Shown here: one piece after another, positions 1-4,980 of the stretch
Numbering within the stretch: the first letter of the stretch is position 1
How the letters are laid out: each line of letters opens with the position of its first letter
DNA from: Dehalococcoidia bacterium
GTDB taxonomy: Bacteria; Chloroflexota; Dehalococcoidia; JACVQG01
Assembly: GCA_015661045.1 (NCBI GenBank)
Contig: JACVQG010000272.1
Span: 1 to 5,069 of the forward strand
DNA length: 5,069 nt
Direction of reading: 5' to 3'
Translations under genes and position numbers: made by a program
Notes under the pieces: generated by a model
Seen by the model: only the letters and a program-made list of their open reading frames with translations
Told to the model about the DNA's origin: nothing
Databases searched by the model: none

Positions 1-141
1 ATTTGTTTCCTCAAAATACACCAACATGGTTACGTTGTATTTCTTAGTGAAGCCCTCTGTCAATTTTTGCTTGTGCTCATACACGCGCCGCTCAAGGTCA
101 GTGGTCACACCAATGTACAGTGTCCTCGAAACATTTGACAT
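1..141 (-). pseudogene. GIY-YIG endonuclease-like gene (UPF0213/YhbQ-type), 5' end broken, runs off left edge
   Basis: The minus strand from 141 to the window edge encodes 47 residues beginning MSNVSRTLYIGVTTDLERR, followed by VYEHK and GFTKKYNV. LYIGVT is the YIG half of the GIY-YIG fold, and the DLERRVYEHK segment carries the Arg and His expected in this small single-domain nuclease family (full members are about 80-100 residues). Family members usually begin MYYVYIMSN. Here the codons just before the ATG do read Y-I-Y-I in frame, but a TAA lies immediately before them (154-156), and no ATG or Shine-Dalgarno sequence is seen upstream. Translation from 139-141 would therefore lack the first (GIY-equivalent) motif. 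The gene may be a decayed copy, or it may use a rare start such as ATT. The rest lies outside the window. Family assignment is fairly secure; functional status is doubtful. Many relatives have no established role. Confidence 0.72.
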
Positions 142-208
142 GATGTAAATGTATTATTGGAACGCGTTACCGGTCATACGCCTCCGAAGCGGGCTACACA
201 TAAATGGC

Positions 209-295
209 ACAGGAGATTCTTCGCCTATGGCTCAGAATGACAGATGCCCCATCCCTGTCATTCTGAAGGAGCGAAGCGACTGAAGAATCTCTTGT
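209..295. repeat. Large imperfect inverted repeat (palindromic dispersed element)
   Basis: The left arm (209-243) starts ACAGGAGATTCTTC and ends CTCAGAATGACAG. The right arm (255-295) is its reverse complement with the same outer block (ACAAGAGATTCTTC) and inner block (TTCAGAATGACAG). The arms differ in the middle, where the right arm is 6 bases longer and GC-rich (around GAGCGAAGCGAC). The loop is 244-254. The conserved ends with a variable centre match a repeat family seen scattered through many bacterial genomes, including Chloroflexota (from memory). On the minus strand it lies about 170 bases after ribH and could act as an RNA hairpin at the operon end. No T-run follows, so it is not a classical intrinsic terminator. 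Confidence 0.75.
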
Positions 296-417
296 ATCTT
301 CATTGCGTCCGGCCACGATTGCGTTGATCAACCTACAAATTGTTTAATTCTTTGGAACGGATTCAGATGTAATGTTGGTCAAATCTTGTTACTACGACCT
401 GAAAAAGCTACTCAACG

Positions 418-460
418 ATTAATGGAACTAGAGATTCTTCACTGCGTTCAGAATGACAGC
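418..460 (+). repeat. Third, solitary copy of the GAGATTCTTC...TCAGAATGACAG repeat
   Basis: The core at 431-459 has GAGATTCTTC, a 6-base centre (ACTGCG) and TTCAGAATGACAG. It is a direct repeat of the left arm of the 209-295 palindrome. The match extends leftwards over an AATGG block (421-425, compare 203-207) and an AC, with a few mismatches. It has no inverted partner nearby. Its right end is only 7 bases from the ribH stop codon, so the repeat abuts the end of the gene without altering the coding sequence. Confidence 0.7.
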
Positions 461-466
461 GGGCTA

Positions 467-952
467 CTACTTGGTCTTGGCGGGCTTGTTGAGGGCTTTA
501 GACAGGTTGGCCATCTCGATGGCGCTGACAGCGGCGTCGAAGCCTTTATTGCCCTGTTTGGCGCCAGCCCGCTCGATAGCCTGTTCCAGGGTATCGGCGG
601 TGATGACGCCAAAAATAACTGGCACTCCTGTATCCAGGGATACATGGGCGATGCCTTTGGAAACCTCGGCAGCTATATAATCGAAATGAGGGGTGCCCCC
701 GCGGATAACAGTCCCTAATCCGATAACGGCGTCATACTTGCCAGTCTGGGCCATCTTCTTGACTATCAAAGGAATCTCAAAGGAGCCGGGCGTCCACGCC
801 ACATCTATGTTGGCCTCCATCACGCCGTGGCGTTGCAACCCGTCCTGAGCGCCCTCCAATAGCTTGCCTGTGATAAATTCATTAAAACGGGAAACCACAA
901 TACCTATTTTAAGGCCCTGACCGAGTAATAGTCCTTCGAATTTCTGACCCAT
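467..952 (-). CDS. ribH: 6,7-dimethyl-8-ribityllumazine synthase
   Basis: This 161-residue protein condenses 5-amino-6-ribitylamino-uracil with 3,4-dihydroxy-2-butanone 4-phosphate to give 6,7-dimethyl-8-ribityllumazine, the penultimate step to riboflavin. Its length is typical (about 150-165). Family motifs are in order: [16 protein letters not shown] (20-35, Phe23), [10 protein letters not shown] (53-62, substrate pocket), [15 protein letters not shown] (80-94, with catalytic-region His89) and [16 protein letters not shown] (115-130, Arg128 in the phosphate-binding region), then NKG. The usual GAT is GGT here (86-87), a mild change. The ATG at 950-952 is preceded by a strong AGGGGAGG (961-968) at 8 bases. 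Translation ends at tandem stops TAGTAG. It is the last gene of the rib run, 135 bases after ribBA, so it may have partly separate expression. Such proteins normally form pentamers or 60-mer shells; this cannot be read from the sequence. Confidence 0.97.
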   Translation of the reverse strand: MGQKFEGLLLGQGLKIGIVVSRFNEFITGKLLEGAQDGLQRHGVMEANIDVAWTPGSFEIPLIVKKMAQTGKYDAVIGLGTVIRGGTPHFDYIAAEVSKGIAHVSLDTGVPVIFGVITADTLEQAIERAGAKQGNKGFDAAVSAIEMANLSKALNKPAKTK

Positions 953-960
953 AGATTAGT

Positions 961-968
961 CCTCCCCT
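961..968 (-). promoter_or_regulatory. Strong ribosome binding site of ribH
   Basis: The minus strand reads AGGGGAGG, nearly a full anti-16S match, 8 bases before the ribH ATG. It is the strongest such site in the window and suits a protein needed in large amounts. Confidence 0.75.
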
Positions 969-1024
969 ACGCCCCCTCTTTTGGAGAGAGCTATATTCTT
1001 AGGTAGTTGCCCCTGAAATAAATT

Positions 1025-1089
1025 CCAAATCCCAAGGCACCAAATCCCAAATAGAGAGTGTGGGATTTGCGATTTGTGTTTTGTGTTTT
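1025..1089. repeat. Direct and inverted repeat array between ribBA and ribH
   Basis: The 11-mer CCAAATCCCAA occurs at 1025-1035 and again at 1040-1050 (period 15). The second copy is followed by its inverse: CAAATCCCA (1041-1049) pairs perfectly with TGGGATTTG (1061-1069) across an 11-base loop. Next comes a TTTGTGT tandem (1074-1080 and 1082-1088), reaching the ribBA stop codon at 1088-1090. In the ribBA transcript this would form a 9-bp stem just after the stop. There is no T-run, so it is more likely a dispersed repeat or mRNA-stability element than a terminator. Confidence 0.65.
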
Positions 1090-2320
1090 AATCTTTGTGG
1101 TCTTCGACATTGAGCAACCGGGAGACGCCCAGTTTATGCCCCAATTTCTTCTCTTTGGTTTCCAGGTAATGGAAGTTGTGCGGGTTGGGCGGCGCAATAA
1201 TAGGTACGCTCTCTACAACCTTAAGCCCATAGCCCTCCAGACCCACTACCTTCTTCGGGTTATTGGTAAGCAACCGGATCGTGCGCACACCGAGGTCGGC
1301 CAGTATCTGAGCGCCAATACCGTAGTCCCGCAGGTCAGGGGCAAAGCCCAGGGCGCGGTTAGCTTCAACGGTATCCATTCCCTTATCCTGAAGGGCATAT
1401 GCTTTTATCTTATTGTGGAACCCGATACCCCGCCCTTCCTGACGCATATACAACAGGACCCCCCTACCTTCTTCGGATATACTCTGTAATGCCAAAGCCA
1501 CCTGTTCACCGCAATCGCACCGCAGGCTGCCAAAGACGTCCCCTGTCAAACATTCACTGTGGACCCTCACCAACACTGGTCCGCCGCTGGTCATATCACC
1601 TTGTACCAAAGCCACATGTTCATCGGGGTCAATGCTGCTTTTATAAGCAATGGCTATAAAATCCCCATAACGTGTGGGCAAGCGAGCCTCAGCCACCCTC
1701 TGGACAAGTTTCTCGTGATGGCGGCGGTAGGCAATCAGGTCAGCCACACTGGCTATCTTGACGCCGAGTTGAACAGAGAGCTTCTCCAGCGCGGGCATCC
1801 GGGCCATTGTACCATCTTCATTCAGAATTTCGCAGATAACCCCTGCGGGGTAAAGCCCTGCCAGCCGGGCCATGTCAACAATTGCTTCGGTATGTCCTGC
1901 CCGGACCAGGACTCCACCCTCTCGGGCCCTCAGGGGAAACGTATGGCCGGGGCGAGCTATGTCCTCCGGCCGGGTGGCCGGGTCTATCAGCGCTTTTACC
2001 GTAGCTGCGCGGTCATGAGCCGAGATTCCAGTGCTTACCCGGTGTTTGGCCTCCACAGATATTGTGAAAGCAGTGCCGTGCCTGGATGTATTATCCTGGA
2101 CCATAAGAGGGATATTAAGCTCATCGAGCTTCTGTCCCGTAAGAGGCATACAAATAAGGCCGCGAGCATGCTTGGCCATAATATTAATGACCTCGGGGGT
2201 TACCTTTTCCGCAGCTATGACCAGGTCGCCTTCGTTCTCCCTGTCTTCATCATCCACAAGGATTAAGAACCTTCCCTGCTGGATTTCCTTGATTGCTTCT
2301 TCGATGCTAATTAAAGGCAC
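1088..2320 (-). CDS. ribBA: Bifunctional 3,4-dihydroxy-2-butanone-4-phosphate synthase / GTP cyclohydrolase II
   Basis: This 410-residue fusion catalyses both committed steps of riboflavin synthesis. The N-terminal RibB domain (about 1-200) makes DHBP from ribulose 5-phosphate. It shows the acidic metal and substrate loop [13 protein letters not shown] (21-33), [10 protein letters not shown] (51-60), [11 protein letters not shown] (81-91), [10 protein letters not shown] (96-105) and [14 protein letters not shown] (123-136) with H143TEA. The C-terminal RibA domain (about 205-400) opens GTP. It shows [18 protein letters not shown] (254-271), giving zinc cysteines 257, 268 and 270, then RQEGRGIG (293-300), [10 protein letters not shown] (331-340) and [17 protein letters not shown] (350-366). 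Both active sites look intact and the length is normal for RibBA. The start is GTG (2318-2320) with GGAGAA (2327-2332) 6 bases upstream, and the first residues [10 protein letters not shown] fit the family. It follows ribE by 22 bases, clearly in the same operon. Confidence 0.97.
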   Translation of the reverse strand: MPLISIEEAIKEIQQGRFLILVDDEDRENEGDLVIAAEKVTPEVINIMAKHARGLICMPLTGQKLDELNIPLMVQDNTSRHGTAFTISVEAKHRVSTGISAHDRAATVKALIDPATRPEDIARPGHTFPLRAREGGVLVRAGHTEAIVDMARLAGLYPAGVICEILNEDGTMARMPALEKLSVQLGVKIASVADLIAYRRHHEKLVQRVAEARLPTRYGDFIAIAYKSSIDPDEHVALVQGDMTSGGPVLVRVHSECLTGDVFGSLRCDCGEQVALALQSISEEGRGVLLYMRQEGRGIGFHNKIKAYALQDKGMDTVEANRALGFAPDLRDYGIGAQILADLGVRTIRLLTNNPKKVVGLEGYGLKVVESVPIIAPPNPHNFHYLETKEKKLGHKLGVSRLLNVEDHKD

Positions 2321-2326
2321 AGTTTA

Positions 2327-2332
2327 TTCTCC
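2327..2332 (-). promoter_or_regulatory. Ribosome binding site that fixes the ribBA GTG start
   Basis: The minus strand reads GGAGAA, 6 bases before GTG at 2318-2320. It lies in the 22-base ribE-ribBA gap. No ATG exists in a suitable position, so this site supports GTG initiation. Confidence 0.6.
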
Positions 2333-2342
2333 AGACATATTT

Positions 2343-2972
2343 TTAACGGTGGACAAAGCCATGTTCAGCCAGAAAATCCAGGGTGACGCCGGTGGAAGCT
2401 GGTTGCAGTAGTTTTTCTATGTATTTGGCCACGATGTCCGCCTCCAGATTAACCATCGCACCGATATTTTTTGTTCCCAGGTTGGTGTTATGCCGGGTAT
2501 AGCCGACCAGAGATACAACAAAGGAGGTAGCGTCACAGGAAACCACGGTAAGGCTAACGCCGTCCACAGCTATAAAACCTTTTTCTACTATATAACGTCC
2601 TATTTCCCCGGGTGCGGAAAACCGGGCTAGAATAGCGCTAGATTCACGGGCTAGTGATATGATTTGGCCTGTGCCATCAACGTGGCCCTGTACCAGATGT
2701 CCGCCTATACGTCCGGCGAGGGTGAGAGCCCTTTCCAGATTTACCGGATCTCCTGACTGGAGACGGCCCAAATTTGTGCGGCGCAGGGTTTCAGGCATAA
2801 CCTCAATAGTAAAACTATCTTTTGATAACGATGTCACCGTCAGGCAGGCCCCGTTCACCGAGATGCTGTCCCCCAGATTTGTCCCTTCCAGGACTTTTCT
2901 GGCGGATATAGTTAAACGCCCTCCGCTGAATTCCTTGAGCAGTCCTATTTCTTCAACAATACCTGTAAACAC
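2343..2972 (-). CDS. ribE: Riboflavin synthase, alpha subunit
   Basis: This 209-residue enzyme transfers a four-carbon unit between two molecules of 6,7-dimethyl-8-ribityllumazine to yield riboflavin and the RibH substrate. It has the family's internal duplication of two lumazine-binding barrels. The first (about 1-97) opens MFTGIVEEIG and includes VNGACLTV (39-46), ETLRRTNLG (61-69) and VNLERAL (77-83). The second (about 98-195) begins after GGHLVQGHVDGTG (90-102) and repeats the pattern with VDGVSLTV (136-143), HNTNLG (161-166) and VNLEADIVAKYIEKLL (174-189). The C-terminal helix after 183 is where trimerisation occurs in relatives. The start is GTG (2970-2972), with AGGA (2981-2984) 8 bases upstream; MFTGIVEE is the canonical N-terminus, so this start is secure. 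It sits between ribD and ribBA in the same orientation. The symbol follows Bacillus and Actinobacillus usage; in E. coli the same gene is ribC. Confidence 0.96.
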   Translation of the reverse strand: MFTGIVEEIGLLKEFSGGRLTISARKVLEGTNLGDSISVNGACLTVTSLSKDSFTIEVMPETLRRTNLGRLQSGDPVNLERALTLAGRIGGHLVQGHVDGTGQIISLARESSAILARFSAPGEIGRYIVEKGFIAVDGVSLTVVSCDATSFVVSLVGYTRHNTNLGTKNIGAMVNLEADIVAKYIEKLLQPASTGVTLDFLAEHGFVHR

Positions 2973-2980
2973 TACGCCTA

Positions 2981-2984
2981 TCCT
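2981..2984 (-). promoter_or_regulatory. Ribosome binding site of the ribE GTG start
   Basis: The minus strand reads AGGA, 8 bases before GTG at 2970-2972. It is short, but nothing better is present and the N-terminus it yields is the canonical one. Confidence 0.45.
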
Positions 2985-3045
2985 ACCACAATTTTAATTT
3001 TGGGGAAAATATCTTTGTAGAAAATGGGAGCAGATAGTTGGAGGT

Positions 3046-3177
3046 TTATTCCGAGGTAGCTTCCATATCCTTTGTGTACGCTACTGCCAGCAATTCCTCT
3101 CCTATCCGGTAAAGGCGAGGTTTGATAAGTCGGAGTGCTTTATCTATGGTATCTACCCCTTTACCTTGCACTGGAGA
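3046..3177 (-). pseudogene. ribD: Out-of-frame C-terminal tail of ribD
   Basis: Downstream of the ribD IIGGKG codons, the -1 frame stays open for 43 residues to a TAA at 3046-3048. It reads SPVQGKGV, DTIDKALRL, then RIGEELLAVAY. This matches the normal end of the RibD reductase domain (a P-V-x-G-x-G-V segment, an A-L-x-L helix, then G-x-D/E-L-L strand residues ending near Y). Joining it to residue 327 of the main frame gives a 370-residue protein, the usual RibD length, whereas the uninterrupted frame stops at 334. The joint lies at the three C's at 3178-3180 (GGG on the coding strand); one extra base there would restore the frame. This segment was therefore coding until very recently, or still is and the base is a sequencing or assembly loss. 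Confidence 0.85.
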
Positions 3178-4157
3178 CCCTTGCCTCCAATGATAAGAGG
3201 GGCTATGAAAGTATAAACTTTGTCTACCAACTTGTAGTCAAAAAAGGAGCCCAACAATGTGCCTCCACCCTCCACCAGCACGCTCGTAACCTGCCGTTTA
3301 CCCAGAGCCTTTAACAATTCCCGAATCTCCACATTGCCTTCGCGAGCCGGTAACTCGAGTGTCTCAGCTCCGGCGGATATCAGGGCTTTGCGAATCGGGG
3401 GTGGCAAGGGATGGGCTATCGCTAAAAGAGTAGAACCAGGTTCCTTTAAGCATCGTGCAGAGGCGGGGGTACGCCCGTGGCTATCCACAATTACCCGTAG
3501 CGGGGTCTTTACTATCGTATCATCTACCCGGGCGGTTAACCGCGGGTCATCACGGATGACGGTGTTCACACCCACCATAACGGCGTCTACCTGCTTGCGC
3601 AGACGGAGACTGAAGGTGCGGGACTCTGCACCGCTAATCCACTGGGAATCCCCGGTCCATGTAGCCAGCTTACCGTCCAGACTCATAGCAAATTTGGCTA
3701 TGATGAAGGGTAGCCCCGTGGTAATATATTTAAAGTAAGCCTCGTTTATCTCCCTGCAATCCTCGGCACAATCGCCTTCCAGTGTCTTAATGCCAGCGGC
3801 TTCCAGGGCCTCTTTTCCCTTGCCGTCAACCTGGGGATTGGGGTCGCGCAGGGCAAACATTACCTCTGAGATACCGGCATCAATTATGGCATTCGTGCAG
3901 GGAGGTGTATGGCCGGATTTTGGGGGACAACAGGGTTCCAGTGAAACATACATGGTAGCCCCTTTAGCTTTAGAACCTGCCTGCGCCAGGGCAACTACCT
4001 CTGCATGTGCGCTGCCCGGGGGTTGGGTAAACCCTTCACCCACTACAACACCGTCTTTTACGATGACAGCTCCGACTGCCGGGTTAGGGCTGGTCATTCC
4101 CCATGCCTTCCGGGCTAACCTGAGGGCATGCTTCATATGTTCCGGGGATGTTGTCAA
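3153..4157 (-). CDS. ribD: Bifunctional diaminohydroxyphosphoribosylaminopyrimidine deaminase / 5-amino-6-(5-phosphoribosylamino)uracil reductase, frameshifted near its C-terminus
   Basis: RibD carries out steps two and three of the pyrimidine branch of riboflavin synthesis. The deaminase domain (about 1-145) has WGMTSPNPAVGAVIVKDG (19-36), the zinc and catalytic motif HAE (51-53) and EPCCPPKSGHTPPC (74-87). The second zinc cysteine is two residues further from the first than in the usual PC-x8-C pattern. The NADPH-dependent reductase domain (about 150 onward) has KFAMSLDGKLAT (155-166), DAVMVGVNTVIRDDPRLTAR (191-210) and VLVEGGGTLLG (293-303). The frame ends at 334 residues after IIGGKG, with six unrelated residues; the true tail lies in the -1 frame to 3046. 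The start is TTG (4155-4157), with GAGGGAG (4166-4172) 8 bases upstream; the alternative ATG is codon 8 with a poorer site. The start overlaps the dcd stop as TTGA, implying translational coupling. Identity is certain; reductase activity of the shortened form is doubtful. Confidence 0.93.
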   Translation of the reverse strand: MTTSPEHMKHALRLARKAWGMTSPNPAVGAVIVKDGVVVGEGFTQPPGSAHAEVVALAQAGSKAKGATMYVSLEPCCPPKSGHTPPCTNAIIDAGISEVMFALRDPNPQVDGKGKEALEAAGIKTLEGDCAEDCREINEAYFKYITTGLPFIIAKFAMSLDGKLATWTGDSQWISGAESRTFSLRLRKQVDAVMVGVNTVIRDDPRLTARVDDTIVKTPLRVIVDSHGRTPASARCLKEPGSTLLAIAHPLPPPIRKALISAGAETLELPAREGNVEIRELLKALGKRQVTSVLVEGGGTLLGSFFDYKLVDKVYTFIAPLIIGGKGLQCKVKG

Positions 4158-4741
4158 GGTTTTTGCTCCCTCTTTTCTTGAAAATCCCTATAGTAGCGAC
4201 TGGGGGTAGGCTCTGTTTGCCCCTTGTAACGGCTGCCTAATCCTTCACATCCATAGGGCCTATCCACCGGCGAAGTAAGGCGAAGGAATGAAATCTGTCC
4301 GATTCTCATGCCATAATAAAGCGTCACCGGCAGTTTGGCTACATTTGATAGTTCCAGGGTAAGATGGCCGCTCCAACCGGGGTCCACATAACCAGCAGTA
4401 GAATGTATAAGAAGACCTATCCTGCCCAGGGAACTTTTTCCCTCCAGCCGGGCTACCAGATCATCGGGTATCGTGAGAGATTCTACTGTACTTCCCAGAA
4501 CGAACTCGCCAGGATTTAGAAAAAAGGGACTACCATCGGGGATTTCTACCATTTCAGTCAGGTCATCCAGCTTCTGCTTCACATCTACATAAAAGGGTTG
4601 CCGTCCGGTGCGAAAGACTAAAATTTTCTTATCCAGATGTACATCTACACTGGCAGGCTGGATACAGTCTGTGTCCAGGGGGTCGATAATAATACGACCC
4701 TGAGCGATCTCTTCTTTGATGGTGTGGTCACTAAGGACCAT
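4154..4741 (-). CDS. dcd: dCTP deaminase, probably the bifunctional dUMP-forming type
   Basis: The 195-residue protein deaminates dCTP to feed thymidylate synthesis. Motifs follow the trimeric dCTP deaminase/dUTPase fold: DPLDTDCIQPASVDVHL (20-36), NPGEFVLGSTVE (76-87), ARLEGKSSLGRIGLLIHSTA (97-116), GYVDPGWSGHLTLELSN (117-133, with catalytic Glu130), GMRIGQISFL (144-153) and the nucleotide-closing tail YKGQTEPTPSR (172-182). The HSTAG...DPGWSGHLTLELSN segment resembles the Mycobacterium tuberculosis enzyme, which also hydrolyses dUTP to dUMP, more than the E. coli deaminase (HVTAH). Bifunctionality is inferred on that basis. The ATG at 4739-4741 follows GGGAG (4747-4751) by 5 bases. It is the first gene of the run and shares TTGA with ribD, so the two are cotranscribed. 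No riboflavin role is known for Dcd. Confidence 0.95.
   Translation of the reverse strand: MVLSDHTIKEEIAQGRIIIDPLDTDCIQPASVDVHLDKKILVFRTGRQPFYVDVKQKLDDLTEMVEIPDGSPFFLNPGEFVLGSTVESLTIPDDLVARLEGKSSLGRIGLLIHSTAGYVDPGWSGHLTLELSNVAKLPVTLYYGMRIGQISFLRLTSPVDRPYGCEGLGSRYKGQTEPTPSRYYRDFQEKREQKP
4166..4172 (-). promoter_or_regulatory. Ribosome binding site that decides the ribD TTG start
   Basis: The minus strand reads GAGGGAG inside the end of dcd, 8 bases before TTG at 4155-4157. The later ATG (codon 8) has only a weak GGA in front. The site favours the TTG start and hence the 4-base overlap with dcd. Confidence 0.6.
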
Positions 4742-4828
4742 TTATTCTCCCTGGATAGACAAATCCGAGATTTTGCCTGTAAAGTCTAGGTAGGTTGAAA
4801 ATTGAAGAAGTACCACAGCTATATATAT

Positions 4829-4857
4829 ATTGTAACACCGCTATCAGGGCGGTGCAA
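4829..4857 (-). promoter_or_regulatory. Candidate sigma-70-type promoter for dcd-rib, with an inverted repeat in its spacer
   Basis: On the minus strand, TTGCAC (4852-4857) is followed after exactly 17 bases by TACAAT (4829-4834). The -10 matches TATAAT at five of six positions; the -35 matches TTGACA only in its first three. Transcription would begin near 4820-4822, giving a leader of about 80 bases before the dcd ATG. The spacer contains a perfect 6-bp inverted repeat (see 4836-4854). This is the only well-spaced pair seen upstream of the operon, but the weak -35 keeps confidence modest. Confidence 0.4.
4836..4854. promoter_or_regulatory. Perfect inverted repeat CACCGC-N7-GCGGTG, possible operator
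   Basis: CACCGC (4836-4841) and GCGGTG (4849-4854) are exact inverse copies around a 7-base centre, giving a 19-bp dyad of operator-like size. It lies between the candidate -35 and -10, overlapping the -35 by three bases, where a bound repressor would block RNA polymerase. It has no following T-run in either direction, so a terminator reading is weak. No regulator gene is present in the window. Confidence 0.4.
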
Positions 4858-4890
4858 GTTGAAGGGGCGTCCAGGCAGGGTCTTTGCATT

Positions 4891-4980
4891 GTCACCCTGA
4901 GTTCCGACTTGTCGGGCCGAAGGGTCTGGTGTGGGACACTCCCCACCTCCTTCCCCAGATGCTTCGCTTTGCTCAGAGCT
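4891..4980. repeat. Decayed palindromic repeat of a second, related family
   Basis: The left part has GTCACCCTGAG, a perfect CCGACTTGTCGG hairpin (4904-4915) and CCGAAGGGTCTGG (4917-4929). The right part has CCAGATGCTTCGC (4955-4967) and CTCAGAGC (4972-4979). The reverse complement of the right block (GCGAAGCATCTGG) matches the left CCGAAGGGTCTGG at 10 of 13 positions, so the arms are an imperfect inverted repeat. A nested GTGGG...CCCAC (4931-4946) forms the tip. The TCACCCTGAG...CGAAGGGTCT wording is familiar from dispersed repeats in Chloroflexota and related genomes, from memory. Confidence 0.55.

Larger units (their letters stand above)
142..466. other. Intergenic stretch with palindromic repeats, no gene
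   Basis: About 325 bases separate the ribH stop from the GIY-YIG fragment. Both strands were read and no frame looks like a protein: the plus-strand frame opening at 386 only runs into the antisense of ribH. The content is three copies of a GAGATTCTTC...TCAGAATGACAG repeat (listed separately), a perfect GTTGATCAAC palindrome at 323-332, and otherwise unremarkable AT-leaning DNA. No tRNA-like cloverleaf was recognised. Confidence 0.6.

Noticed and set aside
209..295. Intrinsic terminator of the rib operon
   Set aside because: The hairpin is long and followed by mixed sequence, not a T-run, on either strand; it is better explained as a dispersed repeat.
323..332. GTTGATCAAC palindrome as an operator or attachment site
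   Set aside because: A 10-bp palindrome with no promoter or partner site nearby is expected by chance fairly often.
386..718. Plus-strand 110-residue frame
   Set aside because: It starts in repeat DNA and continues antisense to ribH; no domain features or ribosome binding site.
1025..1089. CRISPR array
   Set aside because: Only two 11-base direct repeats at period 15 with no proper spacers; too short and irregular.
1559..2266. Plus-strand 235-residue frame
   Set aside because: It lies antisense to ribBA, whose minus-strand frame has both complete enzyme domains; the plus frame shows no recognisable motif.
3170..3190. Programmed -1 frameshift in ribD
   Set aside because: The codons AAG GGT at the junction do not form an X-XXY-YYZ slippery heptamer and no strong downstream stem was evident; RibD is not known to use recoding.
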